Assembly (NCBI GenBank): GCA_009599575.1
Contig: VWND01000064.1
Location: 1,798,001-1,862,000, forward strand
DNA length: 64,000 bases
Source: Blumeriella jaapii
Lineage: Eukaryota; Ascomycota; Leotiomycetes; Helotiales; Drepanopezizaceae
Direction of reading: 5' to 3'
Part shown: positions 21,961 to 32,914 of the stretch, piece after piece
Layout of the letters: each line of letters opens with the position of its first letter
Position numbering within the stretch: position 1 is the first letter of the stretch
The notes under the pieces: model-generated
Told to the model about the DNA's origin: nothing
Database searches by the model: none
What the model saw: only the letters and a program-made list of their open reading frames with translations
Position numbers and translations under genes: made by a program

Positions 21961-23263
21961 ATGGGTCGGTACGTTCACCCTTTCCAATACTGTCATGCTT
22001 CTACATCTACAACATGTAACTCCCCGAGTCTGCGAACACGAAGAACCCAAAGAATGTGCCGGGGTGCGCGCAGGGCAACTTCGAGGACTGTCGAAGAACT
22101 TGAAGTGACGAAGACATTCTGACAATGTTTTTAGAGTCATTCGCAATCAGCGGAAGGGAGCCGGTTCGATCTTCACGGCCAACACCAGACTAAACAGTGA
22201 GTTCAAAATCGCATTTGCAGTCCAAGATCTAGGAAAACCGTGTCGGAGATCGAGACAGTCAAGGCGCTCAGAAGAATGGTCACAAACGATGCTAATTGCT
22301 GTTTGCAGAGAACCCTGCCAAGTTCCGTAACCTCGATTTCGCCGAGCGCAAGGGATATGTTCGAGGGTGAGAACCACAATTCGGGGGCCATTTGGAGGAT
22401 GTCAATCTAGCGACCTCCGGGTGCCTTCCACTCCAGCACAACGTTCAATAGCTAACAACGATCAAAGTGTCATCAAGGAAATCATCCATGATCCTGGTAG
22501 AGGAGCTCCGTAGGTTTTCCCGGCTGTGCAAATCTTCAAAAACACACACTGACTGCACGAAGTCTGGCCCGAGTTGTCTTCCGCGATGCCTACCGATTCA
22601 AGCTCCGCACAGAGACATTCATCGCAAATGAAGGAATGTACACTGGGCAGTTCATCTACGCTGGAAAAAACGCCTCGTTGACCGTCGGAAACGTCCTCCC
22701 CCTGTCCAGCATTCCCGAAGGTACTGTTATCTCGAACGTTGAGAGCAAGGTCGGCGATCGTGGTGTGCTTGGACGTACGTCTGGCAACTACGTTACCGTT
22801 ATTGGCCACAACCCAGATGAGGGCAAGACCCGTGTCAAGCTCCCATCCGGTGCCAAGAAGGTCATCAACAGCCAAGCCCGTGGAATGATTGGTATCGTTG
22901 CTGGTGGCGGACGTACAGACAAGCCATTGATGAGTATGTTCTTGCATGATTCTTTTGAATGAGTGGATATCTGACAAGCTGTTACAGAGGCATCGCGTGC
23001 GAAGCATAAGTTCGCTGTCAAGCGTAACTCATGGCCCAAGACTCGTGGTGTTGCTATGAACCCAGTCGACCATCCTCACGGAGTACGTACTCCCACAGTA
23101 AGAGCATGAATAGATAAGGACTAACACAAACCAGGGTGGTAACCATCAACATATTGGTAAGGCCTCGACAATCTCAAGATACGCTGTTCAAGGTCAAAAG
23201 GCTGGTCTCATCGCTGCTCGGAGAACTGGTCTGTTGCGCGGAACGCAAAAGGTCAAGGACTAA
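21961..23263 (+). CDS. RPL2: 60S ribosomal protein uL2 (yeast L2 / human L8)
   Basis: Large-subunit protein near the peptidyl-transferase centre. Seven exons: 21961-21968, 22135-22196, 22309-22366, 22468-22509, 22563-22933, 22988-23082 and 23135-23263, giving 254 residues, the yeast L2 length. The first exon is 8 nt (ATGGGTCG). The joined start reads [19 protein letters not shown]. The C-terminal signature [12 protein letters not shown] is split at HPHG/GGNHQ by the last intron and is intact. That loop contains the conserved histidine needed for peptidyl transfer. The basic tail ends [11 protein letters not shown]. All introns have GT-AG ends; clustering in the 5' half is usual for ribosomal genes. 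Confidence 0.98.
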
Positions 23264-23685
23264 GGGATACGGTGACTGGGATTGTTTTTTGCTTCGGGCA
23301 TGCTGGGGTCACATTGCATGTACTTTCGGAAGGAGCATATGCCGGAATGAATGAAGACTTCACAACGATTTTTGAGATCTGTTGATGCAGTGCTCGGATC
23401 TTGGATGGCTCTACCTCCGATCCAAGCAGGAGTTTTCCTGTAGATTACAAAGCTTTCGCCTCAATGTTTGAAGTGCCTGAAACAATCGGTAGCTCTGTCC
23501 AGCCGATAAAAGCCCATTCATTACATTACCTGGATGTTCTCCGTACTGGCAGGCAGCCAAGCATTTCCGTACGCACAAGCCCAACCTCGTGGTGGAAGAC
23601 CCCACCATCTTATTTTACAACTCCAACCCTACTTTTCAATTTGTTCAACAACCTTCTCACAAATCCTTCCAACCCAACAGAAAAC
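23264..23685. other. Intergenic region between uL2 and adenosine kinase
   Basis: Co-oriented 422-nt gap: uL2 3' UTR and adenosine-kinase promoter. An open frame reaches into it from 23534 but has no conserved residues before MASNKEYSLL, so it is leader. Confidence 0.6.
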
Positions 23686-25052
23686 ATGGCTTCTAACAAG
23701 GAATACTCCCTTCTCTGCTTGGAGAACCCTCTACTTGGTAAGTGGATCTTTCAGATGGGTACTGTACCGCAATGGCAGAATGCTCTTTGTTGATACCCCT
23801 CATCCGATCCCGAAATTTTCCTTCCATCGGCTTCCCCAAGCTATAATTCAGCGTCGACCATCGCCTAAGAACCAAAAACTAATACATTTCTCATCTCCAG
23901 ATATCCAAGCAGTCGGTAATGCCGCTCTCCTCGAGAAGTACGGTCTAAAACCCAACGATGCCATCCTCGCCGAAGAAAAGCACCTTGGCATCTACGAGGA
24001 TCTGCTGAACAACTTCTCTGCCAAACTCATTGCTGGAGGTGGTGCTCAGAACACCGCCCGTGGAGCCCAGTACATGTTGCCACCCAACAGCGTTGTCTTC
24101 CTCGGCGGCGTCGGGGATGACAAGTACGCAGCTATTCTGCACGATGCCGTCAAGACCGCCGGTCTCCGCGTCGAGTACCGTGTCGACAAGACGCAGCCCA
24201 CCGGCCGTTGCGGAGTCGTCATTACCGATCACAACAGATCCATGGTCACTGATCTCGGAGCCGCAAACCACTACGATCTAGAGCACTTGAAGAGCCCTGA
24301 GGTATGGAAGCTGGTCGAGGGTGCTACGACGTACTTCGTCGGTGGTTACCACTTGACCGTCTGCCCGCCAGCAATCATGGCTTTAGCCGAGGAGGCTGCT
24401 GCAAAGAATAAGGCATTCGTGTTCTCATTATCCGCTCCATTCATTCCTCAATTTTTCAAGGATCCGCTTGATGCTACGGCGCCGTACTGGGACTACGTTA
24501 TTGGAAACGAGACCGAGGCGTTATCGTATGCCGAGAGCCATGGGATTGAGAGCAAGGATATCAAGGAGATCGCGAAGGCTTTGGCGGCTTTGCCAAAGAA
24601 GAATGAGAAGCGGGAGAGAGTGGCCATCATCACCCAAGGTACTGAGCCAACCGTGGTGTCCATTGGGGGTAAAGACGTCCAGGAGTTCCCTGTTCATGCC
24701 ATTGATAGCAAGCTCATCAACGACACTACTGGCGCCGGAGATGCGTTCGCTGCTGGCTTCACTGCTGGTTTGGTTGCTGGGGAAAGCTTGGCTCGGTGTG
24801 TTGACCAAGGTCAATGGTTGGCTAAGCTCAGTATCCAAGAGCTGGGTCCTTCGTAAGTCACTTTCCATTGTCTCAAGTCATTTATCACATGGCATGGTGG
24901 AATTCAAGAGATCATGTCATTTTAAAGACTAGAGTTCGAGAACTTCTGACCACAAAGTCCACCGAAAAGCCCCCTCGATCTCCAAAGATGCTAATAGCCA
25001 ACTTTGCAGATTCCCCTTCCCCAAGCAGGCATACAAGCCATCTAGCCAATGA
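23686..25052 (+). CDS. ADO1: Adenosine kinase (PfkB family)
   Basis: Cytosolic enzyme: adenosine + ATP gives AMP + ADP. It recycles adenosine from the methyl cycle and purine salvage. Exons are 23686-23737, 23901-24852 and 25010-25052; 348 residues, normal length. Start MASNKEYSLLCLENPLLDIQ, with D coming from the first splice junction. The PfkB motif 1 region (GGGAQNTARGAQYML) and motif 2 (DTTGAGDAFAAGF, with catalytic Asp) are intact. The substrate-side segment QPTGRCGVVITDHNRSMVTD is also present. The last exon adds FPFPKQAYKPSSQ, the usual eukaryotic adenosine-kinase tail. It shares a window with a purine permease, but the two are 13 kb apart. Confidence 0.97.
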
Positions 25053-25417
25053 CCAATTTAAATTCTTTTCGAATTTAATTGAAGATTCTTGACGGCGTTC
25101 AGAGGGTTTCAACAACAGGAAGCGTCCCAAGTTTGGTGGTTCAGCGCCCAGATATGAAGAGATGACTCATGATGATCCTCCACGATCGTAGCATAGATAG
25201 CTTGCGTTGCATATCATATGACTTAAGAGCACTCCTATGCAGCGTCTCCTCGGGCAGTGACTAGCGCGGTGTGTAGTAATATGTTTAACGATGATGCCTC
25301 AAATCGCACCCTGTCAGATGAGGGTTGTTCGAGAGCGACCCGAAGGTCTGAAAAACCTAGGCGGCAGATTTTTGTGTGTTCTTCGTGTTGGTACAGCAAT
25401 TTTTCATCAGCACAACC
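25053..25417. other. Convergent 3' intergenic region
   Basis: Tail-to-tail gap between adenosine kinase and the EST1/SMG7-like gene; no feature recognised. Confidence 0.5.
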
Positions 25418-28120
25418 TCAGCCACCTTGTCCACCTGGAGGTGTTTGAGTGTACCGACCGAAGTGCTGCTGGCTGCCATTCCAAATAGAGCTTTGCAACA
25501 TCGTGTTTCGGTCAAAGTCACTAGCACCGGCATACATCGTCGAGTTTCCGTTGGTCGTCGCAAGCATGCCGATTCTCGCACCTAGAACACCATTTCGGGC
25601 ATGCGGTGGGGTAGAGTTTGCGTAGAGACTGCTTGAATTCGAGAAGTCAGACGACTTCGGCATGTACTGCTGGGCGAGGGATTCTTGAAGCATCTGATTG
25701 ACCGGTCGAGGAGACAGGAAAGAAGCTAATCCGGGTCTGTGCCGCGCCCAAGTGGTTCCCACGAGTGGATCGTCGAGATCTTTCTCCAGCTGCTTTGGGA
25801 TTGATTGGTGAGTTACTGAAGAACTCACGAGTGACGGTTGGCGGCCCCAAGTCATTCCATTTCGAGAATATCCAGTCATGGCGTCTAGAGTAGCGGCTGC
25901 ATCTAATTGCTGCTCTCTAGTCGCAAGAGGTCCTGGAGAGTAGGTTGATCTCAGTGGGCTACTTGGCTTCAGCTCATTCGGCTGGGGGACGAAAGCACTG
26001 TACTGGAAACCGGGCATGCTTGGCAACATCTTAGGTGAGGAACGAACTTGCTGCCAGTCACCGCCATTGCTGGATGTACTGGGCGCGAATATTTCGTTTG
26101 CTGTGCGGCTACCCATGCCATAGGACGTTTCGTCGTTGCAGCGGGTAAGGCCGTTTGATGATGGCTCAACGAGATCATCAACCATTCGAAGCATGTCGTT
26201 TTCCATACTGTGATGAACGTCATATGTGCTCCCATCCTCATCTCGAACAACGCTGTTGTGGGAATCATCTGGTTCTCGTTGTGAGAAAGTTCCTTTGCTG
26301 GTGTGGGTGGGAGTAGGAAAGAAGGCATTGGCATTCGGCGAACGTGCCACCTCCTCAACGAAGTGAAAGACATTCCTACCGTTACTTTGGCTGAGGGTAA
26401 TCGGAGTAGTAGGCTGTAGATGGAAGGTGAGACTGATGCACAGGACATCCTGGATTCGAGACTGCATCTCAATGTTTGGATGGTGTCTTTCTACGCCATG
26501 ATCGGAGACGCGTGGCTTTGGCTCGCCGGAGATGTTCTTAAAAAGATCACATCCCTGTGGAAATGCAAAATCCCGAAGAGGTTCAAAACCAAACGTATTT
26601 TCATCTTCTTCCAAAAGGTAATCAACTGAGGCTTGGTTCCCTGAGAACAGCTCACCAAGTCTCGTAGAGACGTTAGCAAACGTCTTCCACATGTCGTTGA
26701 TTTGGGCGGCGATAAGGGTATTAGCTGTCTCGGGTGCAGCCAGAGCCATGAGCCACTTTGTATTGGCCATGGCCCACGTACTGTATTGGCGGATGGCAGG
26801 AAGAACTCTACGAGCAATAGCGGTGATCTTGTCGTTTTCGCGCTCGGGGCGAGATCCGTTGGTTACATTGGGAATATCTTCGCCAGTTGGTTGGTCCTCG
26901 AGCTCCGGTAGGAGAGTCTGTAGAAGAACGGTGAAGAAACGAACATTGAAACCAATGCAAAAGTTGTAAGAGTTGAACGCAGCTTCCAGGGACGTCTCAG
27001 CAGCTTGCTGTATTCTGTCATGAGCAAAATGTTGAGCGGCAATGTTGACAATGACCAGCTTCTCCAAGGTTGCGCCCAAAGATTGCAGCTGCAGCTGCAG
27101 CGCCAAGCGCGACAGTATCTCTTTCTCCAACTCCTTTTGAGCTGCAGTCAAGTCCGATCCCTGGTAAAACTTTGCCTGGAGCAGAACATACCACCAGCAG
27201 AGCAATCCCAGCTTGTCGTTATTATGCTGCGGAATCTTCTTTTCCCAGGCATTGATAATCTTTTTGAACTCGGTCTCGAGATTGCTCTTTGCGAGAACAT
27301 GAGGATTCTTGGTAGTGAGAGCACGGTACAGATGGTAAATTGCATCTAGGTGATTTTGTTCGGATAGAGCAATCACTGACATCTGGTTGTGAGCTGCGCC
27401 ATCAGCAGGACGAAAGTCGTTTGCCAAAGCATAGTAACCCATGGCTGGATCCCAGCTCCGATCCTTGATTCTGAAGCCGTTTCTCCACCGAGACAGGTCT
27501 CCCAAATGCAGTAGAGTTGCATGGCAAGAGAGTTCAATAAGATGGCCAACTTCCGGGGTTACTTTGACTTTCTGGTCTGCTGTCAAGGTACCCAGAGACA
27601 ATCGGTGCGCAATTCGGTATAGGGGCTCTAAGCCATCATAGTGTGAGGCCAGTCGCTGTATGTAGCCTTTGTAGAAGTACTGGCTGGTCTTAACGAAGTC
27701 GGCATATCGTTTAGTGATTGCGCGTCGTTCGATATGAGACTTGTTGGCCTTCTTAGAATGCTCCATCAACTTTCGGTACCGATTATTGATGAGCGTGTGC
27801 ACACTCCACAGGCGTTTCTCTACATCGACGGAGGTGGCGAACTCGATATCCGCGAAGAGGACGGCCTCGCAGGCGATGCGTAGCCTTGATCTATTAGCAA
27901 GAGTACATTGATGAGGATGAGGATGTACATACTCGGCCAAGGCATTTTCGATCTCATTGTAGGTGGGAACTTGATCCTTCATCGAGTCCTTGATGTGTGT
28001 CTCAACTTGCTGGGCCAACCTATGTACGGCGTCAGCCTCGTCGCAGATAGATGACGCGTGCGCGAAGAATGGAGAGGGGGAGACCGACGCCCAGTTCTGC
28101 GCCGCTGGTGAGGATTCCAT
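25418..28120 (-). CDS. EST1/SMG7-like protein (14-3-3-like and helical-hairpin domain)
   Basis: Member of the EST1/SMG5-7 family, which acts in nonsense-mediated mRNA decay and, in yeast, telomerase recruitment. Residues about 15-170 form the helical N-terminal segment (ADAVHRLAQQVETHIKD, KRLWSVHTLINNRYRKLMEH). The family core follows at about 185-300: YFYKGYIQRLASHY, HLGDLSRWRNGF, then the characteristic Y-x-A stretch WDPAMGYYALANDFRPADGA, HNQMSVIALSEQNHLDAIYH and YRALTTKNPHVLAKSNL. The C-terminal 400 residues look disordered. No PIN domain, so it is SMG7/Ebs1-like rather than SMG6-like. The frame is open for 900 codons, but 27891-27932 looks like a 42-nt in-frame intron (GTATGT...TGCTAATAG). 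Splicing gives about 886 residues. Start ATG 28120. Confidence 0.85.
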   Translation of the reverse strand: MESSPAAQNWASVSPSPFFAHASSICDEADAVHRLAQQVETHIKDSMKDQVPTYNEIENALAEYVHPHPHQCTLANRSRLRIACEAVLFADIEFATSVDVEKRLWSVHTLINNRYRKLMEHSKKANKSHIERRAITKRYADFVKTSQYFYKGYIQRLASHYDGLEPLYRIAHRLSLGTLTADQKVKVTPEVGHLIELSCHATLLHLGDLSRWRNGFRIKDRSWDPAMGYYALANDFRPADGAAHNQMSVIALSEQNHLDAIYHLYRALTTKNPHVLAKSNLETEFKKIINAWEKKIPQHNNDKLGLLCWWYVLLQAKFYQGSDLTAAQKELEKEILSRLALQLQLQSLGATLEKLVIVNIAAQHFAHDRIQQAAETSLEAAFNSYNFCIGFNVRFFTVLLQTLLPELEDQPTGEDIPNVTNGSRPERENDKITAIARRVLPAIRQYSTWAMANTKWLMALAAPETANTLIAAQINDMWKTFANVSTRLGELFSGNQASVDYLLEEDENTFGFEPLRDFAFPQGCDLFKNISGEPKPRVSDHGVERHHPNIEMQSRIQDVLCISLTFHLQPTTPITLSQSNGRNVFHFVEEVARSPNANAFFPTPTHTSKGTFSQREPDDSHNSVVRDEDGSTYDVHHSMENDMLRMVDDLVEPSSNGLTRCNDETSYGMGSRTANEIFAPSTSSNGGDWQQVRSSPKMLPSMPGFQYSAFVPQPNELKPSSPLRSTYSPGPLATREQQLDAAATLDAMTGYSRNGMTWGRQPSLVSSSVTHQSIPKQLEKDLDDPLVGTTWARHRPGLASFLSPRPVNQMLQESLAQQYMPKSSDFSNSSSLYANSTPPHARNGVLGARIGMLATTNGNSTMYAGASDFDRNTMLQSSIWNGSQQHFGRYTQTPPGGQGG
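27891..27932 (-). other. Probable 42-nt in-frame intron of the EST1/SMG7-like gene
   Basis: Minus strand has GTATGT at the 5' end, TGCTAATAG at the 3' end, length divisible by three and no stop. Removing it joins LAE to SRLRIACEAV. Retention adds 14 His/Pro-rich residues. Confidence 0.75.
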
Positions 28121-28695
28121 GTTGCGGCTATGGCGTGTGTAATTGCAGGTTGCTTGAGGCCTGCAGCCTTTCGTGGATGCTATGTTTGCGCGTGGTGATC
28201 CGCCAAAGAAGGAGTGTTGTGGAAATCCATAGGTAGAAGTTGGACGGAGGGTGAACAGCTTATTATCACTGTTCCCAGCGAAAGCGCGCTAGTGGCCAGT
28301 TCGGGTGTGGAATCGAGTCAATCTCGAGGCGGGAGTGAATTAGACAGCAAGAGAAAGCCCGGTGCAGGCCGGCCGTTGCAGAGATGACGAGTGAGTGAAT
28401 GGTGATGAATGATGGATGAATCCTGATGGGTGAATAACGGAACCGGCGGCTTTTCGTGACTTGGCATCTCCACAGCCAGCTTCAGCCTCTTTCAGCCTCT
28501 TTCAGCCTCCTTCAGCCTTGCCTATTTGTCTTGTCCAATCCCCATTTCTCACCCATGGCAGATCTCGAGAGCAGATCAACAGTGGAGACACCTACGACCT
28601 TGGGAATCGCATTGCTATAAGCTTCAAGCTACAAGCAACGAGGAGGGATTCACAGACCCAAAGTATTTACCCCGCGTTTCTTCTCCAGCTGCATC
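28121..28695. promoter_or_regulatory. Shared divergent promoter, EST1/SMG7-like and ZNF511-like genes
   Basis: 575 nt between two divergent ATGs. It contains a TTTCAGCCTC triplication (about 28490-28516) and GATGAATGATG repeats (about 28391-28425). No specific factor site is claimed. Confidence 0.5.
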
Positions 28696-29554
28696 ATGGC
28701 CAAGCGCTCACGAGAAGACTTTGAGCCGTCCTCTTCACCAGAGTCCGAGTCTCTAGGAGAACTCCCAGCTGCAGCTACAGCTCGGTCTGTCATACACCCA
28801 AGCACCATTCAGGTTCCGGCCTCGGCCTCCAAACTCGTCCACCTCGATCCAGAAGAGGGTGAAGCTCGTATAGAGATGCGATGCTCTCTTCCGCCACATC
28901 GAGCGGTTCTCACATTTGCTTCATATGAAGAGTACAACGTCCACTATGCCAAAACCCACACCAACCGATGCCTCGAGTGCAGAAGGAACTTTCCTACGGA
29001 GCACTTCCTGAACTTGCATATCGAAGAGAACCATGATGCTATGGTGAGCGTGTTGAGAGAGCGAGGGGAGAAAACTGTCAGTATCATACCATCTCTCAAT
29101 CTTTCCCATCTCTGACTGTTGCTAGTTTTCCTGTTTTGTTGAGGATTGCGACCGCAAATGTTCCACGCCACAGAAACGACGCCTGCATTTGGTCGATAAG
29201 CATATGTTTCCCAAGGACTACGACTTCTTTGTGGTAAACGATGGGATCGATCGCCGAAGTTCCATGCTACGATCGGGAAAACATCGAAGACGAAATTCGG
29301 TAGCCCAACATAGCATCAGATTCGAAGACAGAGAGAGACGCCGAAGCTCTACTCTAGGCAGCACTGAGAGAAGCGACGGAGATGTAGCCGAAGAGAGGGA
29401 GACACCCGAGGTACATCTCACACCCCCTCATTCGAAAGAGGATGTGGATGTGGACGATCTGACAGGTGCAATGTCTGCCCTGAAGTTTGTGCCTCTGAGT
29501 GTCAGATTTGGGCGTAGTCGAGGACGAGGGAGAGGTGGGTTCAGCAGGACCTGA
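28696..29554 (+). CDS. ZNF511-like C2H2 zinc-finger protein
   Basis: Exons 28696-29076 and 29126-29554 (intron GTCAGT...GCTAG), 269 residues. The middle region holds three finger-like units. The first is imperfect: MRCSLPPHRAVLTFASYEEY followed by H-x4-H. The second is CLECRRNFPTEHFLNLHIEENH. The third is CFVEDCDRKCSTPQKRRLHLVDKH. The run HMFPKDYDF after the last finger, together with the finger order, matches the conserved ZNF511 family (function poorly known, nuclear, reported link to splicing or transcription). The intron falls exactly between fingers 2 and 3. The C-terminus is basic and ends GRSRGRGRGGFSRT, an RG-rich tail that could bind RNA or be arginine-methylated. The family link is by motif pattern; the molecular role is unknown. 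Confidence 0.8.
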
Positions 29555-29944
29555 GGAACGATTCATGAGCTACGATTAAAAATGATACCCATAAGTCACA
29601 AATATCTCGCTGGCATAATATCGAAGCGCAACAAGATCTACATTGGTGCTGTTTGAAAGCTCGTCGTCAAAAGTACTAGCCGGTTTGATGAGATATGACC
29701 CTATGGCGCGAGCTTGCTTTAGTGTCCCAACATCAACCACATTGAAGAAGCAGAGTGCAGATAAGTTGAGCACACCCTCAAGATTATCCATGGCAATACT
29801 CACGCACACATAAAACACGGCCCAGTTCCATCGCACATCGAGAGCAAGTACGTTCTAAACGAAGCCATTATTGGGTATCTGTCAGCAAATCCATCTATCC
29901 CAAACTCCCAAACACCTGCCACTCCAACACTCTCTCTATGTACA
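29555..29944. other. Convergent 3' intergenic region
   Basis: Gap of 390 nt between the ZNF511-like gene and ATG101. An 86-codon minus-strand frame (29576-29836) lies here, but it has no family motif and sits where 3' UTRs should be. Confidence 0.5.
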
Positions 29945-30670
29945 CTAGAAGATCCCCATGCGAGCTCCCCACCCGTTGTCTTTGGGATTGATCACGATCT
30001 GGTATGGAAACGGGTTGGATTCGCTGGTGGTGATTGGTGGGATGTGGTCTTTCTCTCTGTTCACCGTTGTGACAATTTTCATAGCAGCTTTGAGTAGCAT
30101 AGCTTCCATAGCTTTCCTAACCTTTGCGCGCTCTGAAGAATCCATATGTTAGTATGATTTTGGTATCTTGGGGATGATCTTACTACTACATACCACTTTC
30201 TGTCCGCGGGGTAGCAAGAGTAACATCCAGCGTCCACTGCTCCCAACAAACCTCCTCTTCCCCCTTCGCAAACCAAGCCTTTCTCCTCTTCTTCTCGAAA
30301 AACTGAACTGCCATGGCGCCCCTCACTCCTGTGTTCCGCGACCCCATATCAGAACTGGTGTCCAACTGCCGGACCAGCGTCGCAGTCCTCTGGTCGATCA
30401 AAGTCTCGAGCTCAACATTCTCCACGAATGGCAGGGTCAGATCCAGAATATCCCTCGTGGTTGGCCTCAAGGAAGGGAAGAATCTATGAAAGAATATCGT
30501 GTGGAGAATACCTACGGGTTGCGGCTGTCAGCGTGGCACTGCTCCCTTCCATCTGTCCCTCCCCGCGAGCGGATCAAGGGAAAGTCTCATTTACCCCGGA
30601 CTACGTCTTTGACTGACGACGGGTCTGCAAACACCTCGATAATATACTCTGGTGGTCTGCGCTGGTCCAT
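29945..30670 (-). CDS. atg101: Autophagy-related protein 101 (HORMA domain)
   Basis: Subunit of the Atg1/ULK1 initiation complex that pairs with the Atg13 HORMA domain. It is present in most fungi but absent from budding yeast, where Atg29/31 replace it. Exons on the minus strand are 30595-30670, 30194-30511 and 29945-30132, joining to 193 residues. The start reads MDQRRPPEYIIEVFADPSSV; the splice gives VVRGILHTIFFHRFFPSLRP. Central segments TTRDILDLTLPFVENVELE and RGAMAVQFFEKKRRKAWF are highly typical, as is the C-terminal HIPPITTSESNPFPYQIVI. Intron donors are GTAAAT and GTATGT. Length matches the family and nothing is missing. Divergent from PEX3. Confidence 0.96.
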
Positions 30671-30956
30671 CGTTCTCGGGTTCAGGGTGGTGGAAAGCTG
30701 GTGGTGAGCAGTGAGGTGGGAAAGCGATGGGAAGACCCCTCCATGGCGTGTGACAAAGGTGGTGCTTAGCTCGCCCAGCCATTTTGCTCCGTGAACTTTG
30801 GCTTCGGCGTGCCTCGTCACCAGCCACACCCGCATCACCTCGGCATCGTTGCGTGCAAGGTATCAAAACATTCTTTGTGGGTATCGTCGATTTATGGGAT
30901 CTTCAAACAAAGTGCTGCTCCGGCTTTGCTTCCCTTAGCATACCATCATTGAAGTC
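30671..30956. promoter_or_regulatory. Shared divergent promoter, ATG101 and PEX3
   Basis: 286 nt separate the two start codons, so both promoters must overlap. No individual site is claimed. Confidence 0.6.
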
Positions 30957-32624
30957 ATGATTTCCGCTACGAGAAGATGGCTGAAGAGAAATAGGACTCC
31001 ATTCGCAATTGGATTTGGCGTGATTGGGGTAGGCTATGTAGCTACGCAATATGTTCTGGGAAAGTTTTCAGAGGCGCGGGAGCGCGTGAGCAGTGATCGC
31101 ATAGCTCGAGAGAAGTACAATTCTTGCTTATCAAACCTTCAAACACGTACTGACAGAGGCTTAGTCTGCGCCGGAGGTTTGAACAAAACCAGGAAGATTG
31201 TACCTTCACGGTGCTAGCCTTGCTGCCCACAGCCACAGACAATATCATGGGCGAATTGCAGACCGAAAGGATAACTTTCGAACTGCAGCAGCAGAAGGCT
31301 GCGAAGCTGGCAAAGACTGGGGATGGACAGCCGTCTGAGTTTGGATCAACGCCACCGAGTGTGACGGATGATGATGGTAGGAGTCTGGCAAGCTTTCACA
31401 GTGAAAGTGGTATGCACATCAGTCAGTTGGGGATCCCAACTGCAAACGCGGCTGGAGAGGGCCCTCAGGATGGAGGACAGCAGGTCACAAGGACAAGGAA
31501 ATCCAAGTTGCAGTTATGGAACGATTTGAAGATCAGTGGTAAGGCTGGAAATAAGAGCTTAAAGACTATGCTGATGTTCCATAGCCATCACGCGTTCATT
31601 TACACTGATATACACGCTGGCTTTGCTGACCCTGCTCACCCGCATCCAGCTCAATCTCCTTGGGCGAAGGAGCTACCTCTCTAGTGTGGTCTCTTTGGCT
31701 ACGGGAGGGATGGAGCAGTCGGCAATTAGCTTAGAGAACAACGACGACGATAATCCGGATCAGGCATATGGGAACGATTTCGAGACAAACAGGCGGTACT
31801 TGACATTTAGTTGGTGGTTATTACATCGAGGATGGAGAGAGGTTATGTTAAAAGTCGAGGCGTCAGTGAAAGAAGTATTTGGCTCTTTGAGCCCGAGAGA
31901 TGACGTCTCGATGCAGAAGTTCTCAGAGCTGACCTTGGAGGTGCGCAAGAAAGTCGAGGGATCCACGGATACGGAGAGACAGGAGGGAAAGTGGTTACAT
32001 TATCTGCTGCCGCCCCGTGGTCAGGAGGACTTCGTGCTCAAGGAGTCAGGGATGACTACTGAGTCTTCGGAGCCGATCGCGACATCCAGCTCCCTCCGAC
32101 GGCTCTTGGACGAGACCTCAGACTTGATCGACTCGCCGCCATTTTCTCACGTTTTGACACTTTTACTTGACGCTGGGTACTCGACTCTTGTCGACCAGAA
32201 GGTCGCCCAACAGGTGTTCAAGCTACCGGCCATCCCCGAAGTTTCTGACCCTGAAGGAGCTCGGGTTATGGAGGTCTTTGATGCCAAGCCGGTAAAGCTA
32301 CCAGTTTTGCTGGCTACTCTGACGAAACAGGCCAGTCTTATCGGCCATGGCGTACCCAACGAGTATCTCCAGTCGATGGAGCAGGTTAGAGACTTGGAGG
32401 CCTTTGCTGCAGTGGTCTACTCTAGCAATTGGGAGAATGAGATCAGTCCGATGAATGATCCGGAGGGCAGTACAGTATTGGTAGATAAAGACCAACAAGC
32501 TCGGCCAGAGACCATCCCATCAGCAGAGACTGCAGGGCAGGAAAGCATTGTAGACTTGGGGACCGCAAGCTCATTTGAGAATGCATGGGGAAAAGCTGTG
32601 GACAAAAACGAGAATGGGTTGTAG
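30957..32624 (+). CDS. PEX3: Peroxin-3, peroxisomal membrane biogenesis factor
   Basis: Membrane anchor for Pex19 that inserts peroxisomal membrane proteins; in yeasts it also docks pexophagy receptors. Exons 30957-31114, 31165-31538 and 31585-32624 join in frame to 523 residues. The N-terminus has the typical basic start (ATRRWLKRNR) and one membrane segment (PFAIGFGVIGVGYVATQYVL). Conserved parts are LRRRFEQNQEDCTFTVLALL, LWNDLKISAITRSFTLIYTL, LTRIQLNLLGRRSYLSSV and FSWWLLHRGWREVMLKVE. Intron 1 (31115-31164) has donor GTACAA and a TACTGAC branch. Intron 2 (31539-31584) has donor GTAAGG. The C-terminal half is typical and complete. Confidence 0.96.
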
Positions 32625-32914
32625 AGTATGGACCACGGAGTAATGTTGGATAGCGTGAAATGCCGAACAAGGATCGGGAAAGCCTCAAGTAGGGGAGGAG
32701 CACACACGCAACATGAATAGAGACGTTGAAAGATACCAGGTGAAATTGCTTTGGTATTCTGAATCCAAAGTTTGTAAACTCCGAACTCCTGCACTGCTCC
32801 CTCCCGTTCAAACGCCACGGTATCAAGAGTCCTTTACGAAGATCGTAGGCAGCATTGGGCGGGTATCTCTCTCGTCAGGATGGCTCTCCACCTGCTCGCG
32901 GACCGTATGCCTGT

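Noticed and set aside
23534..23685. N-terminal extension of adenosine kinase
   Set aside because: The open frame starts at 23534, but the first conserved residues are MASNKEYSLL at 23686, the usual family start, and reading into the first intron gives a non-family stretch.
29576..29836. 86-codon minus-strand frame between ZNF511-like and ATG101 genes
   Set aside because: Lies in the expected 3' UTR overlap zone; no motif; ATG101 is already complete at 29945.
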